Shown: one piece after another, positions 17,761-27,827 of the stretch
How the letters are laid out: every line of letters begins with the position of its first letter
Numbering within the stretch: the first letter of the stretch is position 1
Source: Halomonas sp. GD1P12
Lineage (GTDB): Bacteria; Pseudomonadota; Gammaproteobacteria; Pseudomonadales; Halomonadaceae
Direction: 5' to 3'
Length of the DNA stretch: 64,000 nucleotides
Assembly (NCBI RefSeq): GCF_025725645.1
Contig: NZ_CP107007.1
Location: 1,178,001 to 1,242,000 of the forward strand
The notes under the pieces: generated by a model
Seen by the model: only the letters and a program-made list of their open reading frames with translations
What the model was told of the DNA's origin: nothing
Databases searched by the model: none
Program-made: the position numbers and the translations under genes

Positions 17761-18393
17761 TTACTCGGCGCTGCCTTCTTCGCCTTCACCTTCTTCCTCG
17801 TCTTCAACACGATCCTTGATCGCGGTGATGTTGAGGATGGCGTGGTCGTGCTCTTCGCCGTGGGCAAGATCCACGGAAGAAACGCCGGCCGGCAGGGTCA
17901 GGTCGGACAGGTGCAGGGTGGTACCCAGCTCGACGCTCGAAATGTCGACTTCCAGGTAGTCCGGCAGGTCTTTCGGCAAGCAGCTGATCGCCACTTCGTT
18001 GTTCAGCACGTGCAGCTCGCCGCCCTGGTCCTTGATGCCGACACACTTCGCTTCGCCCACGACGTGCAGCGGCACGTTCATGGTGATTTCGTGGGTGGCG
18101 TCAACGCGCATGAAGTCGGCGTGAGTCAGCAGCGGCTTGTAGGGGTGACGCTGCAGATCACGAACGACGACCTGCTCCTGCTTGCCTTCGACGTCCAGCG
18201 TGATGACCGAGGAGAAGAAGGACTCGTCTTCGATCGCCTTGTAGAACGCGGTCTTTTCGACGGCGATGGAGACAGGCGCTGTTTCGCCACCGTAGATCAC
18301 GGCGGGAACTTGCTGGTTCGCACGACGCAGGCGGCGGCTCGCACCTTTCCCCAGGTCGTTACGAACGTCGGCTTTCAAAGTAAAATCGGACAT
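17761..18393 (-). CDS. rplY: Ribosomal protein L25, long CTC form
   Basis: Binds 5S rRNA in the 50S subunit. At 210 residues it is the two-domain CTC/TL5 form: an N-terminal L25 domain (about 1-95) and a C-terminal beta domain (about 96-185), ending in a strongly acidic tail rich in Glu (residues about 195-210). E. coli has only the short form. The ATG at 18393 gives the usual [23 protein letters not shown] start. It lies 114 bases downstream of prs and is probably in the same transcript, as in pseudomonads. Confidence 0.97.
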   Translation of the reverse strand: MSDFTLKADVRNDLGKGASRRLRRANQQVPAVIYGGETAPVSIAVEKTAFYKAIEDESFFSSVITLDVEGKQEQVVVRDLQRHPYKPLLTHADFMRVDATHEITMNVPLHVVGEAKCVGIKDQGGELHVLNNEVAISCLPKDLPDYLEVDISSVELGTTLHLSDLTLPAGVSSVDLAHGEEHDHAILNITAIKDRVEDEEEGEGEEGSAE

Positions 18394-18507
18394 GTTGGTG
18401 CCTCTTGGTTTAAGTAAGAAAACCCCGCCGACCGCGACCAGTCGACGACGCTTTCAGGGCCCCGAGGGGGCTATAACGTCAGGCAGTGTCCACGCTCGCG
18501 TGAGCGG

Positions 18508-19449
18508 TTAGTGGAACATCGCGCTGACGGATTCTTCGTTGCTGACCCGGCGGATCGCTTCCGCAATCAAGCCGGCAACGCTCAACTGGCGAATTTTACC
18601 GCTGCGACGCGCATGGTCGGCGAGCGGAATAGTGTCGGCCACGACCACTTCATCCAGTACGGAGCTTGTGATGTTGTCGATGGCGGGGCCAGACAAGATC
18701 GGGTGTGTAGCATAGGCCACCACGCGCGCCGCGCCGTGGTCCTTGAGTGCTTCGCCGGCCTTGCAGAGCGTGCCGGCGGTGTCGATCATGTCGTCGACCA
18801 CCACGCACGTGCGGCCTTCGATCTCGCCGATGATGTGCATCACCTGGGCCTGGTTGGCCTGGGGGCGACGCTTGTCGATGATGGCGAGATCGGCGTTGAG
18901 CTGCTTGGCGATGGCGCGCGCGCGCACCACGCCGCCGACATCCGGCGAGACCACGACCAGATCGTCGTAGTTCTGGCGCTCGATGTCGTCGAGCAGGATC
19001 GGCGAGCCGTAGACGTTGTCCACCGGCACGTCGAAAAAGCCCTGAATCTGGTCGGCGTGCAAATCCATGGTCATCACGCGGTCAACGCCGGCCTTGACCA
19101 TCATGTCGGCCACGACCTTGGCGGAGATGGGCACGCGGGCAGAGCGCACGCGACGATCCTGGCGCGCGTAGCCGAAGTAGGGCAGCACCGCGGTGATGCG
19201 GGTCGCCGAGGCGCGACGCAGGGCGTCAACCATCAGGATCAGCTCCATCAGGTTGTCATTGGTCGGGGCACAGGTGGACTGGAGAATGAAGACATCCTTG
19301 CCACGCACGTTCTCATTGATCTCGACTGCGATCTCGCCGTCGCTGAACTGGCCCACCGTGGCGTTGCCCATCCGGCTGTCCAGGCTCTCAGCCACTTTAC
19401 GAGCGAGTTCGGGATTGGCGTTCCCGGTGAAAACCATCAATTTTGACAC
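18508..19449 (-). CDS. prs: Ribose-phosphate pyrophosphokinase
   Basis: Makes PRPP from ribose 5-phosphate and ATP for purine, pyrimidine, His, Trp and NAD synthesis. The 313 residues match a class I PRPP synthetase. Hallmarks are the metal-binding [11 protein letters not shown] (about 130) and the PRPP loop [10 protein letters not shown] (about 220). The start is a GTG at 19449 with AAAGGTGG upstream. tRNA-Gln lies directly upstream on the same strand. Confidence 0.98.
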   Translation of the reverse strand: MSKLMVFTGNANPELARKVAESLDSRMGNATVGQFSDGEIAVEINENVRGKDVFILQSTCAPTNDNLMELILMVDALRRASATRITAVLPYFGYARQDRRVRSARVPISAKVVADMMVKAGVDRVMTMDLHADQIQGFFDVPVDNVYGSPILLDDIERQNYDDLVVVSPDVGGVVRARAIAKQLNADLAIIDKRRPQANQAQVMHIIGEIEGRTCVVVDDMIDTAGTLCKAGEALKDHGAARVVAYATHPILSGPAIDNITSSVLDEVVVADTIPLADHARRSGKIRQLSVAGLIAEAIRRVSNEESVSAMFH

Positions 19450-19508
19450 GTGCAGCCACCTTTGCAGCGTTGGGGATCAGGGGAGAAAACGTTGGATCAT
19501 GGGCAGGT

Positions 19509-19583
19509 TGGCTGGGGTACCAGGATTCGAACCTGGGAATGCCGATACCAAAAACCGGTGCCTTACCACTTGGCGATACCCCA
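19509..19583 (-). tRNA. tRNA-Gln (anticodon TTG)
   Basis: A 75-base cloverleaf with encoded CCA. The acceptor TGGGGTA pairs with TACCCCA and the anticodon loop contains TTTTGGT. It sits between ispE and prs on the same strand, a conserved position, and may be cut out of the ispE-prs transcript; I saw no clear promoter of its own. Confidence 0.95.
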
Positions 19584-19613
19584 GCAATAACCCAATGTGA
19601 TGACCGGGCGCTT

Positions 19614-20477
19614 TCAGCGTCCCAGCGCATCGTGTAGAGGAGAGGTGTTGAGCCCGCGCGTCACCCAGGCCTGATAGCGTTGGCCCGCCTGTTCAGCGAC
19701 GGCGTTTGCATCGCGTTGGGTTTCAAACGCGGCAAACAGACACGCGCCGGTGCCGGTTACGCGGCCGGGTGCGAACTGCTCGAGCCACTCGAGCGCACAA
19801 GCGATCGGCGGATAGCGTTTTTTGACCGTTGCTTCACAGTCGTTACGCCACGTGGCCGCTCCCCCCTGCAGTGCGCGCGCCATAGTAATGGGGCGGCTTG
19901 CGCGTGTCAATTCCGGGTCCTGGAAGATGGCCGGGGTCGACACGCTCACCCCCGGGTGGATCACCACGAACCAGGGCGTGTCGAGGGTGACCGGGGTAAG
20001 CACCTCACCCACGCCCTCGGCCCAGGCGCTATGGCCATGAACGAACACCGGCACATCGGCGCCCAGCGAGAGCCCGAGGTCCGCCAGTGCCGTCAGCGAG
20101 AGCTCGAGCTTCCATAGCCGGTTGAGCCCGACCAGTACAGTGGCGGCGTTGGAGCTGCCGCCGCCCAGGCCTCCGCCCAGGGGCAGGCGCTTGTCGATGC
20201 CAAGGCTTACGCCCTGGTTCGCGTCACGGCGGTAGGGCAGCAGGGTGCGCGCGGCGCGCACCATCAGGTTGTCATCGAAGTTCACGCCATCGACGTCGTT
20301 TTCGAGCGCGATCACTCCATCGTCTCGCGGCGAGAGCGTGATCGTGTCCTGCAGGTCGATGAACTGAAAAAGCGTCTGCAGCGTATGGTAGCCATCCTCA
20401 CGGCGGCCGGTCACGTGCAGCATGCGGTTGAGCTTCGCCGGTGCCGGAAGCTTCATGGTAGACGTCGTGCCTGTCAC
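19614..20477 (-). CDS. ispE: 4-diphosphocytidyl-2-C-methyl-D-erythritol kinase
   Basis: GHMP kinase of the MEP isoprenoid pathway, phosphorylating CDP-methylerythritol at the 2-hydroxyl. The 287 residues are family-typical. PAPAKLNRMLHVTGRREDGYH near the N-terminus and the ATP loop LGGGLGGGSSNAA (about 98-110) are diagnostic. The start could be 20477 (MTGTTSTMKL) or 20456 (MKLPAPAK); the former lies three bases from the lolB stop, which suggests coupling. It shares a transcript with lolB. Confidence 0.97.
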   Translation of the reverse strand: MTGTTSTMKLPAPAKLNRMLHVTGRREDGYHTLQTLFQFIDLQDTITLSPRDDGVIALENDVDGVNFDDNLMVRAARTLLPYRRDANQGVSLGIDKRLPLGGGLGGGSSNAATVLVGLNRLWKLELSLTALADLGLSLGADVPVFVHGHSAWAEGVGEVLTPVTLDTPWFVVIHPGVSVSTPAIFQDPELTRASRPITMARALQGGAATWRNDCEATVKKRYPPIACALEWLEQFAPGRVTGTGACLFAAFETQRDANAVAEQAGQRYQAWVTRGLNTSPLHDALGR

Positions 20478-20480
20478 CGC

Positions 20481-21134
20481 TTACTCCTGGTCGTCGCGCG
20501 GGCGCCACTGGTTCACCACCAGAGTGATGCGCACCTCGTCATAGTTCATGACCAGACGCCGCGGCAGCCACATCTCTTCGACCTCTTCCCAGTCGCGGTA
20601 GTCGATCTCCCAGCCGTCCTGCTCCAGATGACGCGGAAAGCCGAGCTCGTCGGTTTCGAGCTGATAATCGGAGTCATCGCCTGGAAGGCCCCGTACCCAG
20701 TCGGGCATGGCGCGTACCGGCAGCGACCAGCCAAGCTGCTCCTCCATCAGCGCCTCCGGCGTTTCGGCTTCGAAACGGCCTTCACCGGTGGTCAGCGAGA
20801 AGCGGCCCTCGCGGCCTTCCAGCACGCTGCGCCCGCCGCCGAAGGGGCCGCTGATCAGCATGCGAAAGTAAAACGGCGTCTGGTTCCAGTCCAGGTTGGC
20901 GCTGGTGTTCTCGTCCGGGGTTCTAAGCCCGGCCTTGCCGATCAGCGTCCAGCTATCGAACGCTTCGACCTCGGCCTGCTGGCGCTCCCAATGGCCCTCT
21001 TGTCGGCCGCTGTCGTCCATCGGGGCCTGGGTGGCGCACCCGGCCAGCGCCAATAGTGCGGCGCCGGTCAGAAAGGCTTTTGCCGGGCGGGCCCAGGCGC
21101 TGAAAGGCGAGGCGTTCGAGTAAGCGGTCAACAT
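20481..21134 (-). CDS. lolB: Outer-membrane lipoprotein receptor LolB
   Basis: Accepts lipoproteins from periplasmic LolA and inserts them in the outer membrane. From the ATG at 21134 it has 217 residues: a signal peptide with lipobox LALAGC, then the half-open beta-barrel (DSWTLIGKAGLRT, NLDWNQTPFYFRMLISGPFGGG). GGAG eight bases upstream supports this start over the longer frame at 21170. It is placed directly before ispE, the canonical order. Its own acylation depends on lnt earlier in the window. Confidence 0.95.
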   Translation of the reverse strand: MLTAYSNASPFSAWARPAKAFLTGAALLALAGCATQAPMDDSGRQEGHWERQQAEVEAFDSWTLIGKAGLRTPDENTSANLDWNQTPFYFRMLISGPFGGGRSVLEGREGRFSLTTGEGRFEAETPEALMEEQLGWSLPVRAMPDWVRGLPGDDSDYQLETDELGFPRHLEQDGWEIDYRDWEEVEEMWLPRRLVMNYDEVRITLVVNQWRPRDDQE

Positions 21135-21199
21135 GGTGAAGCTCCGTATCGGTGATGCATTCTGATTCATTCAGAATAAAAAGGGTTAAAGAGGGTGTC

Positions 21200-22978
21200 T
21201 CAAGGCGTGCCAAGCGCCGGGCGGCGGCGCAAGAGCTCGTCGAGCGCCGGGGTATCGCCACGCCCGGTTTGGAAGCGGCGAACGATGGCGCGTGCCTCAT
21301 CAACGCGGCCCAGCGCATCGAGGACCTCGGCCAGGTGCGCGGCGACCTCCTGGTCCGGCATTTGGGCAAACGCGGTTTCGAGCCAGGAGAGCGCCTCGTC
21401 GGGCTCGCCCTGTTTGAACAGCACCCAGCCCATGCTATCCAGCACCGCCGGGTTGTCCGGCTCGAGCTCATAAGCGCGCTCGATGAGCGCTCGGGCCTCC
21501 TCAAGCCGTTCGCCGGAATCCGTGTCTGCCAGCGTGTAACCCAGCGCGTTGAGCGCGTTGGCGTTGTCCGGCTCGCTGCGAATGATGTAGCGCAGATCGC
21601 GCTCCATGGCCGCAAGGTCACCGCGCTCGAAGGCGCGCATGGCCCGCAGGTAGCGAAGGCCGGTATCGGCGGGGGTGCGGGCGAGCTCGCGGTCGAGCAG
21701 GGCGTCGGCCTCGCTTGCGAGATTTTGGTCGTCGAGCAGCTGTACTTCCAGCAGCACCAGATCGCTGAAGTAGGCGTCATAGCGCATCCGCTCGATGCGT
21801 AAAAAGGCGCGCGCATCCAACAGCCGATCCTCCTCGATCAGCATCTGCGCGGCGGCGGCCCGGGCGGGCAGGAACTCGCTGCCCTCGCGCACCTGACGGT
21901 AGTAGATCAGGGCGTTATCGATGTCGCCTTCGGATTGAGCGATCGCGCCCAGAAGAAAGTAGGCCAGATCCGGAATGTTCTCTTCGCCGATCATCGGCTG
22001 CAGCAATCGGTAGGCGGGGTCCGGGTGGCCCTCTTCCAGATAGAGCTGGGCCAGCGCCACGCGCAAATCCGGCCCGCCGCCGTGGCGCTCGAGCAGCGCG
22101 TCGGTCTGCTCCTGCGCTTGGGTGAGGTTATTGAGGCGAATGTTGGCCTGGGCGAGCATGAGTACGAAGCGCACGTCGTCGGGGGCAAGCTCGAGCCCGC
22201 GGCGCGCGGCGCGGCGCGCGCCCTGATGATCGCCGGTTTCCAGCGCCAGTCGGGCGCGGGCGAGCCACAGCGACTCAAGATCCGGGGCCTGGCTTGCGAC
22301 CTCGTCCAGACGCGCCTGGGCTTGGGCGGTGTTGCCAAGCGCGGCTTCGATCAAAGCGGTGCCCAACAGCACATCAACCTGGCCCTCCTGCTCGTCACCC
22401 AGCGGCGCGATCCCAGCGCTTTCGTCGAGAAAATCGCGCAGCGGGCGGATCAACAGTCCAAGCGGGGCGTTTTCCGCGACCGCCAGTTCGGCGAACGCGG
22501 CGATCTCGCCGTTGCCGCCGGCGGAAACGATCGCCAGGCGCTGCTCGAGGCTGTCGAGCCAATCGCCGCGCGAGAGCGAAAGCGTGGCCAGAAACTGATT
22601 GGGCCCCTGGGCGGTGGGTGCAAGCTCGCGCCAGCGCAGCGCCGAGGTTTCCATGAGCGCGGTGTCGTTGCCAAAACGGGCGGCGAAGGTGGCGCGCTCG
22701 GCAAGGGCTGCCACCGGGTAGCGGCGTGAAGCGGCCAGATACCCCTGGCTTGCGCGGCTAAAATCGCCGCGCTGGCCGGCCATTTCCGCGGTCAACAGCG
22801 TGCGCAGCCCCTCGGCGTCGAGCCCGCGCGTGATCGGCGGCGCCGAGGCCATGGGGTCATCGATGAAAGCGGGTAGCCCGCCCACCGAGCTCGAAGGCGT
22901 CGCCTGACAGCCGCTTAACAACAGCGTGACCGCCAAAGGCCAGCGGGGTAACCCCGTTAATGTCGCGCGAAAGGGCAT
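21200..22978 (-). CDS. TPR-repeat lipoprotein upstream of lolB
   Basis: A 592-residue predicted lipoprotein (lipobox LLLSGC, Cys24) built almost wholly of tetratricopeptide repeats; clear units include ALEGDTGDHQGARRAAR-like helices near 245-270, NLTQAQEQTDALLERHG near 300 and NPAVLDSMGWVLFKQGEPDEA near 530. Such solenoids bind other proteins. A TPR protein is found beside lolB and hemA in pseudomonads too, so it may assist outer-membrane or lipoprotein processes, but no function is established here. It ends 65 bases before lolB on the same strand, so they may be co-transcribed; it is divergent from hemA. Confidence 0.9.
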   Translation of the reverse strand: MPFRATLTGLPRWPLAVTLLLSGCQATPSSSVGGLPAFIDDPMASAPPITRGLDAEGLRTLLTAEMAGQRGDFSRASQGYLAASRRYPVAALAERATFAARFGNDTALMETSALRWRELAPTAQGPNQFLATLSLSRGDWLDSLEQRLAIVSAGGNGEIAAFAELAVAENAPLGLLIRPLRDFLDESAGIAPLGDEQEGQVDVLLGTALIEAALGNTAQAQARLDEVASQAPDLESLWLARARLALETGDHQGARRAARRGLELAPDDVRFVLMLAQANIRLNNLTQAQEQTDALLERHGGGPDLRVALAQLYLEEGHPDPAYRLLQPMIGEENIPDLAYFLLGAIAQSEGDIDNALIYYRQVREGSEFLPARAAAAQMLIEEDRLLDARAFLRIERMRYDAYFSDLVLLEVQLLDDQNLASEADALLDRELARTPADTGLRYLRAMRAFERGDLAAMERDLRYIIRSEPDNANALNALGYTLADTDSGERLEEARALIERAYELEPDNPAVLDSMGWVLFKQGEPDEALSWLETAFAQMPDQEVAAHLAEVLDALGRVDEARAIVRRFQTGRGDTPALDELLRRRPALGTP

Positions 22979-23063
22979 GCGTATCTCAATCAGGTGGCCG
23001 AATTGTCAGCATAGCGGCTTGCGGGGCTGCGGCAAAGTGGTGGCGCCAGAACCGGGTGGTTTG

Positions 23064-23072
23064 TGGTAGAAT
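23064..23072 (+). promoter_or_regulatory. Putative extended -10 promoter for hemA
   Basis: TGG-TAGAAT is an extended -10 element about 160 bases before the hemA ATG. The -35 region is poor. The 257-base gap between the divergent TPR and hemA genes must hold promoters for both. Confidence 0.4.
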
Positions 23073-23235
23073 GCTACACCTTGAAAACGATTCGTGTCAG
23101 CGCAATTTCGACCACCGCAGCCGTCTCATTGGCGGTTTCGCCACTGTCGAGCGTTTGACGCTCAAAGGACTCGCCCGCTCAAGAGTCGAGCCGCCGTTTA
23201 TCCACGACCGATCCACTAGCGAAGACGCATAACGC

Positions 23236-24546
23236 ATGACGCTTCTTGCCCTGGGAATCAATCACCGCACCGCAAGCGTTGCCGTGCGTGAGCAGGTAGC
23301 CTTTACCCCTACGCAGCTCGAAAGCGCGTTGGGCGAGCTTCGCTGTCTGCCGAACATTCACGAGGCGGCGGTGCTCTCGACCTGCAATCGCACCGAACTC
23401 TACTGCGTTACTGACGCCGCCGGCGAGCGCGCGGTGCTCGACTGGCTTGGCCGCTTTCACGGCCTGAACGTCGAGGATCTGACTCGCTGCGCCTATCATT
23501 ATCTCGACGCCGCCGCCGCCCGCCATCTGATGCGCGTGGCCGTAGGGCTCGATTCGATGGTGCTCGGCGAGCCCCAGATTCTCGGCCAGCTAAAGGATGC
23601 GTATCAGCAGGCGCGCGAGGCCCGGGGCCTTGGCGGCGAGCTTGAGCGTCTTTTCCAGCACACGTTCGCCGTGGCCAAGCAGGTGCGCACTGAAACCGGC
23701 ATCGGCAAGAACCCGGTGTCGGTCGCCTACGCCGCCGTCAGCATGGCGAGCCGCATTTTCGACGACTTCGGCCGGGCAAGTGCGCTTCTGATCGGCGCCG
23801 GCGAAACCATTGAGCTTGTGGCACGCCATCTGAGCGAGGCTGGCGTGCGCAAGCTCACCGTGGCCAACCGCACCCGCGAGCGCGCCATGAACGTGGCCTC
23901 GAGTCTGGGCGGCGAGGCGATCACGCTGCCGGAGATTCCGGCGGCGCTCGAACACGCCGACATCGTCATCTCCTCGACCGCCTCGCCGCTGCCGATTCTG
24001 GGCAAGGGCATGGTCGAACGAGCGCTAAAAAAGCGCCGCCACCGGCCGGTGTTCATGGTCGATATTGCCGTGCCCCGGGATATCGAGCCGGAGGTGGGTG
24101 AGCTTGCCGACGTCTTTTTATATACCGTCGATGACCTCGAGGAGGTGATCGAAGAGAATCGCCGCCACCGCCAGGTGGCCGCCGACCAGGCCGAATCACT
24201 GATCGAACACGGCGTGGGAAGCTGGGAGCAGGAGCGCCGAGTGCGCGGCGGCGGCGAGCTGATCCGCGACTACCGCCGCCACGGCGAAGCGCTTCGCGAC
24301 GAAAGCCGCGACCAGGCGCTCGAACGCCTGGCCCGCGGCGAAGACCCGGCAAAAGTAGTCGAGCGCCTTGCCCATCAGCTCGCCAACCGCTTCATGCACC
24401 AGCCGACGTTGGCCCTTCGCAAAGCGGCCTCCGAAGAAGATCACGCAGTGCTGAGCGCGGCGCCGCGCGTTTTGCTTTCCCCAAAACCCGCGTTTGAGAA
24501 GCCCGCGCCCTCGGCTAAACGCCAGAAGGATGATACGCCCGCATGA
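23236..24546 (+). CDS. hemA: Glutamyl-tRNA reductase
   Basis: Reduces glutamyl-tRNA(Glu) to glutamate-1-semialdehyde with NADPH, the first committed step of C5 tetrapyrrole synthesis. The 436 residues show the N-terminal catalytic domain with nucleophile C50 in [11 protein letters not shown], an NADPH domain ([16 protein letters not shown], about 190) and the C-terminal dimerisation helix. It carries an extra basic/Ala-Pro tail after about residue 415. Its stop overlaps the prfA start by four bases (ATGA), giving a coupled hemA-prfA-prmC operon. Confidence 0.98.
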   Translation: MTLLALGINHRTASVAVREQVAFTPTQLESALGELRCLPNIHEAAVLSTCNRTELYCVTDAAGERAVLDWLGRFHGLNVEDLTRCAYHYLDAAAARHLMRVAVGLDSMVLGEPQILGQLKDAYQQAREARGLGGELERLFQHTFAVAKQVRTETGIGKNPVSVAYAAVSMASRIFDDFGRASALLIGAGETIELVARHLSEAGVRKLTVANRTRERAMNVASSLGGEAITLPEIPAALEHADIVISSTASPLPILGKGMVERALKKRRHRPVFMVDIAVPRDIEPEVGELADVFLYTVDDLEEVIEENRRHRQVAADQAESLIEHGVGSWEQERRVRGGGELIRDYRRHGEALRDESRDQALERLARGEDPAKVVERLAHQLANRFMHQPTLALRKAASEEDHAVLSAAPRVLLSPKPAFEKPAPSAKRQKDDTPA

Positions 24547-25631
24547 AAGAGACGTTGCGCCAACGTTTGGACAGTTTTGCCGACCGCTTCGAAGAGCTTG
24601 CGATGCTGCTCTCCGAGCCCGAAGTCATCAACGACCAGCAGCGCTTTCGCGACTACTCCCGCGAGTACGCAGAGCTCGAGGAGCTGGTCGCGGCCTGGCA
24701 GCGCTACCGCGAGGTCGAAGAGAACATCGCCACCGCCGAGGCCTTGAGCGGCGACAGCGACCCGGAAATGCGTGAGATGGCGGAGATGGAACTGATGGAG
24801 GGCCGCGAGCAGCGCGAGGCTCTCGAGGTCGAACTCAAGCGCCTGCTAGTGCCCAGGGACCCGGATGATAACCGTGGCGTGTATCTGGAAGTGCGCGCTG
24901 GCACCGGCGGCGACGAGGCGGCGATTTTTGCCGGCGATCTGTTTCGCATGTATTCACGCTACGCAGAAAAGCGCGGTTGGCGGGTGGAGATCGTCAGCGC
25001 CAGCCACGGGGAGCAGGGCGGCTATAAAGAGGTGATCTCCCGGGTGAAGGGCGACGGCGTCTATGCCCGGCTCAAGTTCGAGTCCGGCGCGCACCGCGTG
25101 CAGCGCGTGCCCGCCACCGAATCCCAAGGGCGAATCCACACCTCCGCTTGCACCGTGGCGGTGATGCCCGAGGTGGATGACGTCGGCGACATCGACATCA
25201 ACCCGTCGGATCTGCGCGTGGATACCTACCGCTCCAGCGGCGCCGGCGGCCAGCACGTCAACACCACGGATTCGGCGATTCGCATTACCCACCTGCCGAC
25301 CGGCGTGGTCGTCGAGTGTCAGGAAGAGCGCAGCCAGCACAAAAACCGCGCCAAGGCGATGTCGCTGCTCGCCGCCAAGCTCAAGCGCAACGCCGTGGAT
25401 TCCCAGCGCCAAGAACAGGCCGATGCGCGCCGCTCCCTGGTCGGCTCCGGCGATCGCAGCGAGCGTATCCGCACCTACAACTTCCCCCAGGGGCGTATCA
25501 CCGATCACCGCATCAACCTGACGCTCTATAAACTGCTGGATGTGGTCAGCGGGGAGCAGCTCGACGACGTGGTCGAGCCGCTGATTCACGAGTATCAGGC
25601 CGAGCAGCTTTCCGCCCTTCAGGACGCCTGA
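24543..25631 (+). CDS. prfA: Peptide chain release factor 1
   Basis: Recognises UAA and UAG at the ribosomal A site and triggers peptide release. The 362 residues carry the codon-recognition PAT tripeptide (190-192) and the GGQ motif (235-237, in SGAGGQHVN), whose Gln is methylated by PrmC, encoded next. It overlaps hemA by four bases and shares one base with the prmC start. Confidence 0.98.
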   Translation: MKETLRQRLDSFADRFEELAMLLSEPEVINDQQRFRDYSREYAELEELVAAWQRYREVEENIATAEALSGDSDPEMREMAEMELMEGREQREALEVELKRLLVPRDPDDNRGVYLEVRAGTGGDEAAIFAGDLFRMYSRYAEKRGWRVEIVSASHGEQGGYKEVISRVKGDGVYARLKFESGAHRVQRVPATESQGRIHTSACTVAVMPEVDDVGDIDINPSDLRVDTYRSSGAGGQHVNTTDSAIRITHLPTGVVVECQEERSQHKNRAKAMSLLAAKLKRNAVDSQRQEQADARRSLVGSGDRSERIRTYNFPQGRITDHRINLTLYKLLDVVSGEQLDDVVEPLIHEYQAEQLSALQDA

Positions 25632-26521
25632 TGACTTTCGATACGCTGTTGAACGCGGCGGCCAAACGCCTTGCGGACGCGGGCTCGCCCTCGCCCCGGC
25701 GCGACGCCGAGCTTTTGATGATGCACGCCGCCGGCTGCGAGCTGACCTGGCTCTACACCTGGGGCGACCGCGACTGCGAGCCCTGGGCGCGGGCGCGCTT
25801 CGAGGCGCTCATCGCTGCCCGTGCTCAGGGCGAGCCGGTGGCGTACCTGACCGGCGAGCGCGAGTTCTGGGGGCTGCCCCTTTTGACCTCGCGCCATACG
25901 CTGATCCCGCGGGCGGACACCGAAACCCTGGTCGAGGCGGCGCTTGCGCGCGCCGGCGCCGCCAGCGGCCGGTTTCTGGATCTGGGCACGGGCACCGGCG
26001 CCATTGCGCTCGCCTTTGCCAGCGAGCGCCCAAACTGGCAGGTGAGCGGACTCGACCTGCGTATTGATGCCGTGGCCCTTGCCGAACAAAATGCCGCGCG
26101 GCTGGCGCTCGAAAACGCCACCTTCATCCAGAGTGACTGGTTCGATGCACTGGCGCAGGAAGACGTCGCGCCGCGCTTTGATATCATCGTCAGCAACCCG
26201 CCCTATATCGACGAAGCCGACCCGCACCTGAGCCAGGGCGACGTGCGCTTCGAGCCGCGCTCGGCGCTGGTGGCGGCGGGCGAAGGCCTTGCCGATCTGC
26301 TTCATTTGGTGTGCTGCGCCCGTGAATATCTCGGGCAGGGCGGGTGGCTGCTGCTGGAGCACGGCTATCGTCAGGCCGATGCAGTGCGTCAGGCGCTTTC
26401 AAGCGCGGGCTACCTGGACGTCGAGAGCCTCGTCGATCTGGGCGGGCACGCGCGGGTCACGCTGGGGCGGATGCCGGCGTCGATCGAGGGCGCGAAGAAT
26501 TACCAAGGCGAACACTCATGA
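25631..26521 (+). CDS. prmC: Release factor N5-glutamine methyltransferase
   Basis: SAM-dependent methyltransferase that modifies the GGQ glutamine of RF1 and RF2. The 296 residues show the N-terminal helical bundle, SAM loop FLDLGTGTGAIAL (about 115) and the substrate motif SNPPYIDEAD (about 190). The A of its ATG is the last base of the prfA stop. The end lies 13 bases before the Lrp-type gene. Confidence 0.98.
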   Translation: MTFDTLLNAAAKRLADAGSPSPRRDAELLMMHAAGCELTWLYTWGDRDCEPWARARFEALIAARAQGEPVAYLTGEREFWGLPLLTSRHTLIPRADTETLVEAALARAGAASGRFLDLGTGTGAIALAFASERPNWQVSGLDLRIDAVALAEQNAARLALENATFIQSDWFDALAQEDVAPRFDIIVSNPPYIDEADPHLSQGDVRFEPRSALVAAGEGLADLLHLVCCAREYLGQGGWLLLEHGYRQADAVRQALSSAGYLDVESLVDLGGHARVTLGRMPASIEGAKNYQGEHS

Positions 26522-26534
26522 AGATGAAACGCGC

Positions 26535-27041
26535 ATGAAAACCAAAAACAAGGCGCTGGATCGCATCGATTTACGGATTCTGCGCGTGCTGCAGGACAAC
26601 GCGCGTATCTCCTACGTGGATCTCGCCGCCGAGGTCGGGCTTTCGACCACGCCGTGTTTGGAGCGCGTCAAGCGTCTGGAGCGCGCCGGCGTCATTCGCG
26701 GCTACAAGGCGATGCTCGACCCGCAGGCGCTCAAGGCGAACCTGTTGGTGTTCGTCGAGATCAGTCTGGAGACCCAGTCGCCGGCGGTGTTCGACGAGTT
26801 TCGCCGCGCGGTGGAAACGCTGCCCCAGATCCAGGAGTGTCATCTGGTGTCCGGGCAGTTCGACTACATTTTGAAGTGCCGGATTCCGGAAATGTCCGCC
26901 TACCGGCAGCTTCTGGGCGACGTCGTACTGACGCTGCCTGGCGTCAAGGAGTCCAAAAGCTACGTGGTGATGGAGGAGGTCAAGGAGAGCTTCAGCCTGC
27001 ACGTGCCGGAGGTCAGCGAGTTCGAGGAGAAGGGCCCATGA
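26535..27041 (+). CDS. Lrp/AsnC family transcriptional regulator
   Basis: A 168-residue leucine-responsive-type regulator: an N-terminal winged helix (IDLRILRVLQDNARISYVDLAAEVGLSTTPCLERVKRLERAGVIRGY) and a C-terminal RAM ligand-binding domain (VSGQFDYILKC). It resembles the true Lrp group more than AsnC because of its length and the VMEEVKESFSL end. The start at 26535 (MKTKNKALDRID) is chosen because the domain begins there; the longer frame upstream overlaps prmC. It lies between prmC and moeB in the same transcript and overlaps moeB by four bases. In pseudomonads this slot holds no regulator, so it may have been inserted or retained only here. Confidence 0.93.
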   Translation: MKTKNKALDRIDLRILRVLQDNARISYVDLAAEVGLSTTPCLERVKRLERAGVIRGYKAMLDPQALKANLLVFVEISLETQSPAVFDEFRRAVETLPQIQECHLVSGQFDYILKCRIPEMSAYRQLLGDVVLTLPGVKESKSYVVMEEVKESFSLHVPEVSEFEEKGP

Positions 27042-27790
27042 TGGATGACCAAACGCTTTTGCGCTACAGCCGCCACATCATGCTCGACGAGGTCGATATC
27101 GACGGCCAGCAGCGCCTGCTCGATGCCCGCGCGCTGATCGTCGGCGCCGGCGGGCTTGGCTCGCCGGTGGCGCTCTATCTGGCCGCTGCGGGCGTGGGTC
27201 ACCTTACGATTGCCGACGCTGACACCGTCGAACTCTCCAACCTGCAGCGCCAGATCGCCCACCAAAACGCCGACATCGGTCGTAACAAAGCGGTTTCGGC
27301 AAGCGACAGCATGGCCGCGCTCAATCCGCAGTGCGAGATTACCGCCATCGAGCACCACCTGAGCGAGGCCGAGCTCGCCACGCTCGCCGCCACCTTTGAT
27401 GTCGTGCTCGACTGCACCGACCGCTTCTCCAGCCGCTACGCGATCAACGTCGCCTGCCAGGCGGCGGGCGTGGCGCTGGTATCCGGCGCGGCGATCCGCT
27501 TCTCCGGCCAGCTCGCCGTGTTCGACCCGCGCGACGTTAAAAGCCCTTGCTACGCCTGCCTCTACCCGCCGGGTGAAGGTGGCGATGAAGCACCGAGCTG
27601 CGCCGACAGCGGCGTCATCGCGCCGCTGGTCGGCGTCATCGGCGCGTTCCAGGCGCTGGAGGCGGTCAAGCTTTTAAGCGGCGCGGGCCAGGTACACCGT
27701 GGGCTCTCCACCTTCGACGGGCTGCGCGGCACTTGGCGCCACTTTCAGGTCCCCCGCGATCCGGCCTGCCCGGTGTGCGGGCCGCGATAA
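27038..27790 (+). CDS. moeB: Molybdopterin-synthase adenylyltransferase / ThiF-family enzyme
   Basis: Adenylates the C-terminal Gly of a small sulfur carrier (MoaD or ThiS type). The 250 residues match MoeB: nucleotide loop GAGGLGSPVALYLAAAGVG (about 36), the R-Q-I and DCTDRFSSRYAIN segments, candidate active-site Cys in APSCADSGV, and zinc-binding CYAC and CPVC pairs. MoeB and ThiF cannot be told apart from sequence alone; the prmC neighbourhood favours moeB. The start at 27038 overlaps the upstream stop by four bases. Confidence 0.93.
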   Translation: MMDDQTLLRYSRHIMLDEVDIDGQQRLLDARALIVGAGGLGSPVALYLAAAGVGHLTIADADTVELSNLQRQIAHQNADIGRNKAVSASDSMAALNPQCEITAIEHHLSEAELATLAATFDVVLDCTDRFSSRYAINVACQAAGVALVSGAAIRFSGQLAVFDPRDVKSPCYACLYPPGEGGDEAPSCADSGVIAPLVGVIGAFQALEAVKLLSGAGQVHRGLSTFDGLRGTWRHFQVPRDPACPVCGPR

Positions 27791-27827
27791 TTCGGCATCG
27801 CAGCGTACAACGATAAAAGGGTGAATC

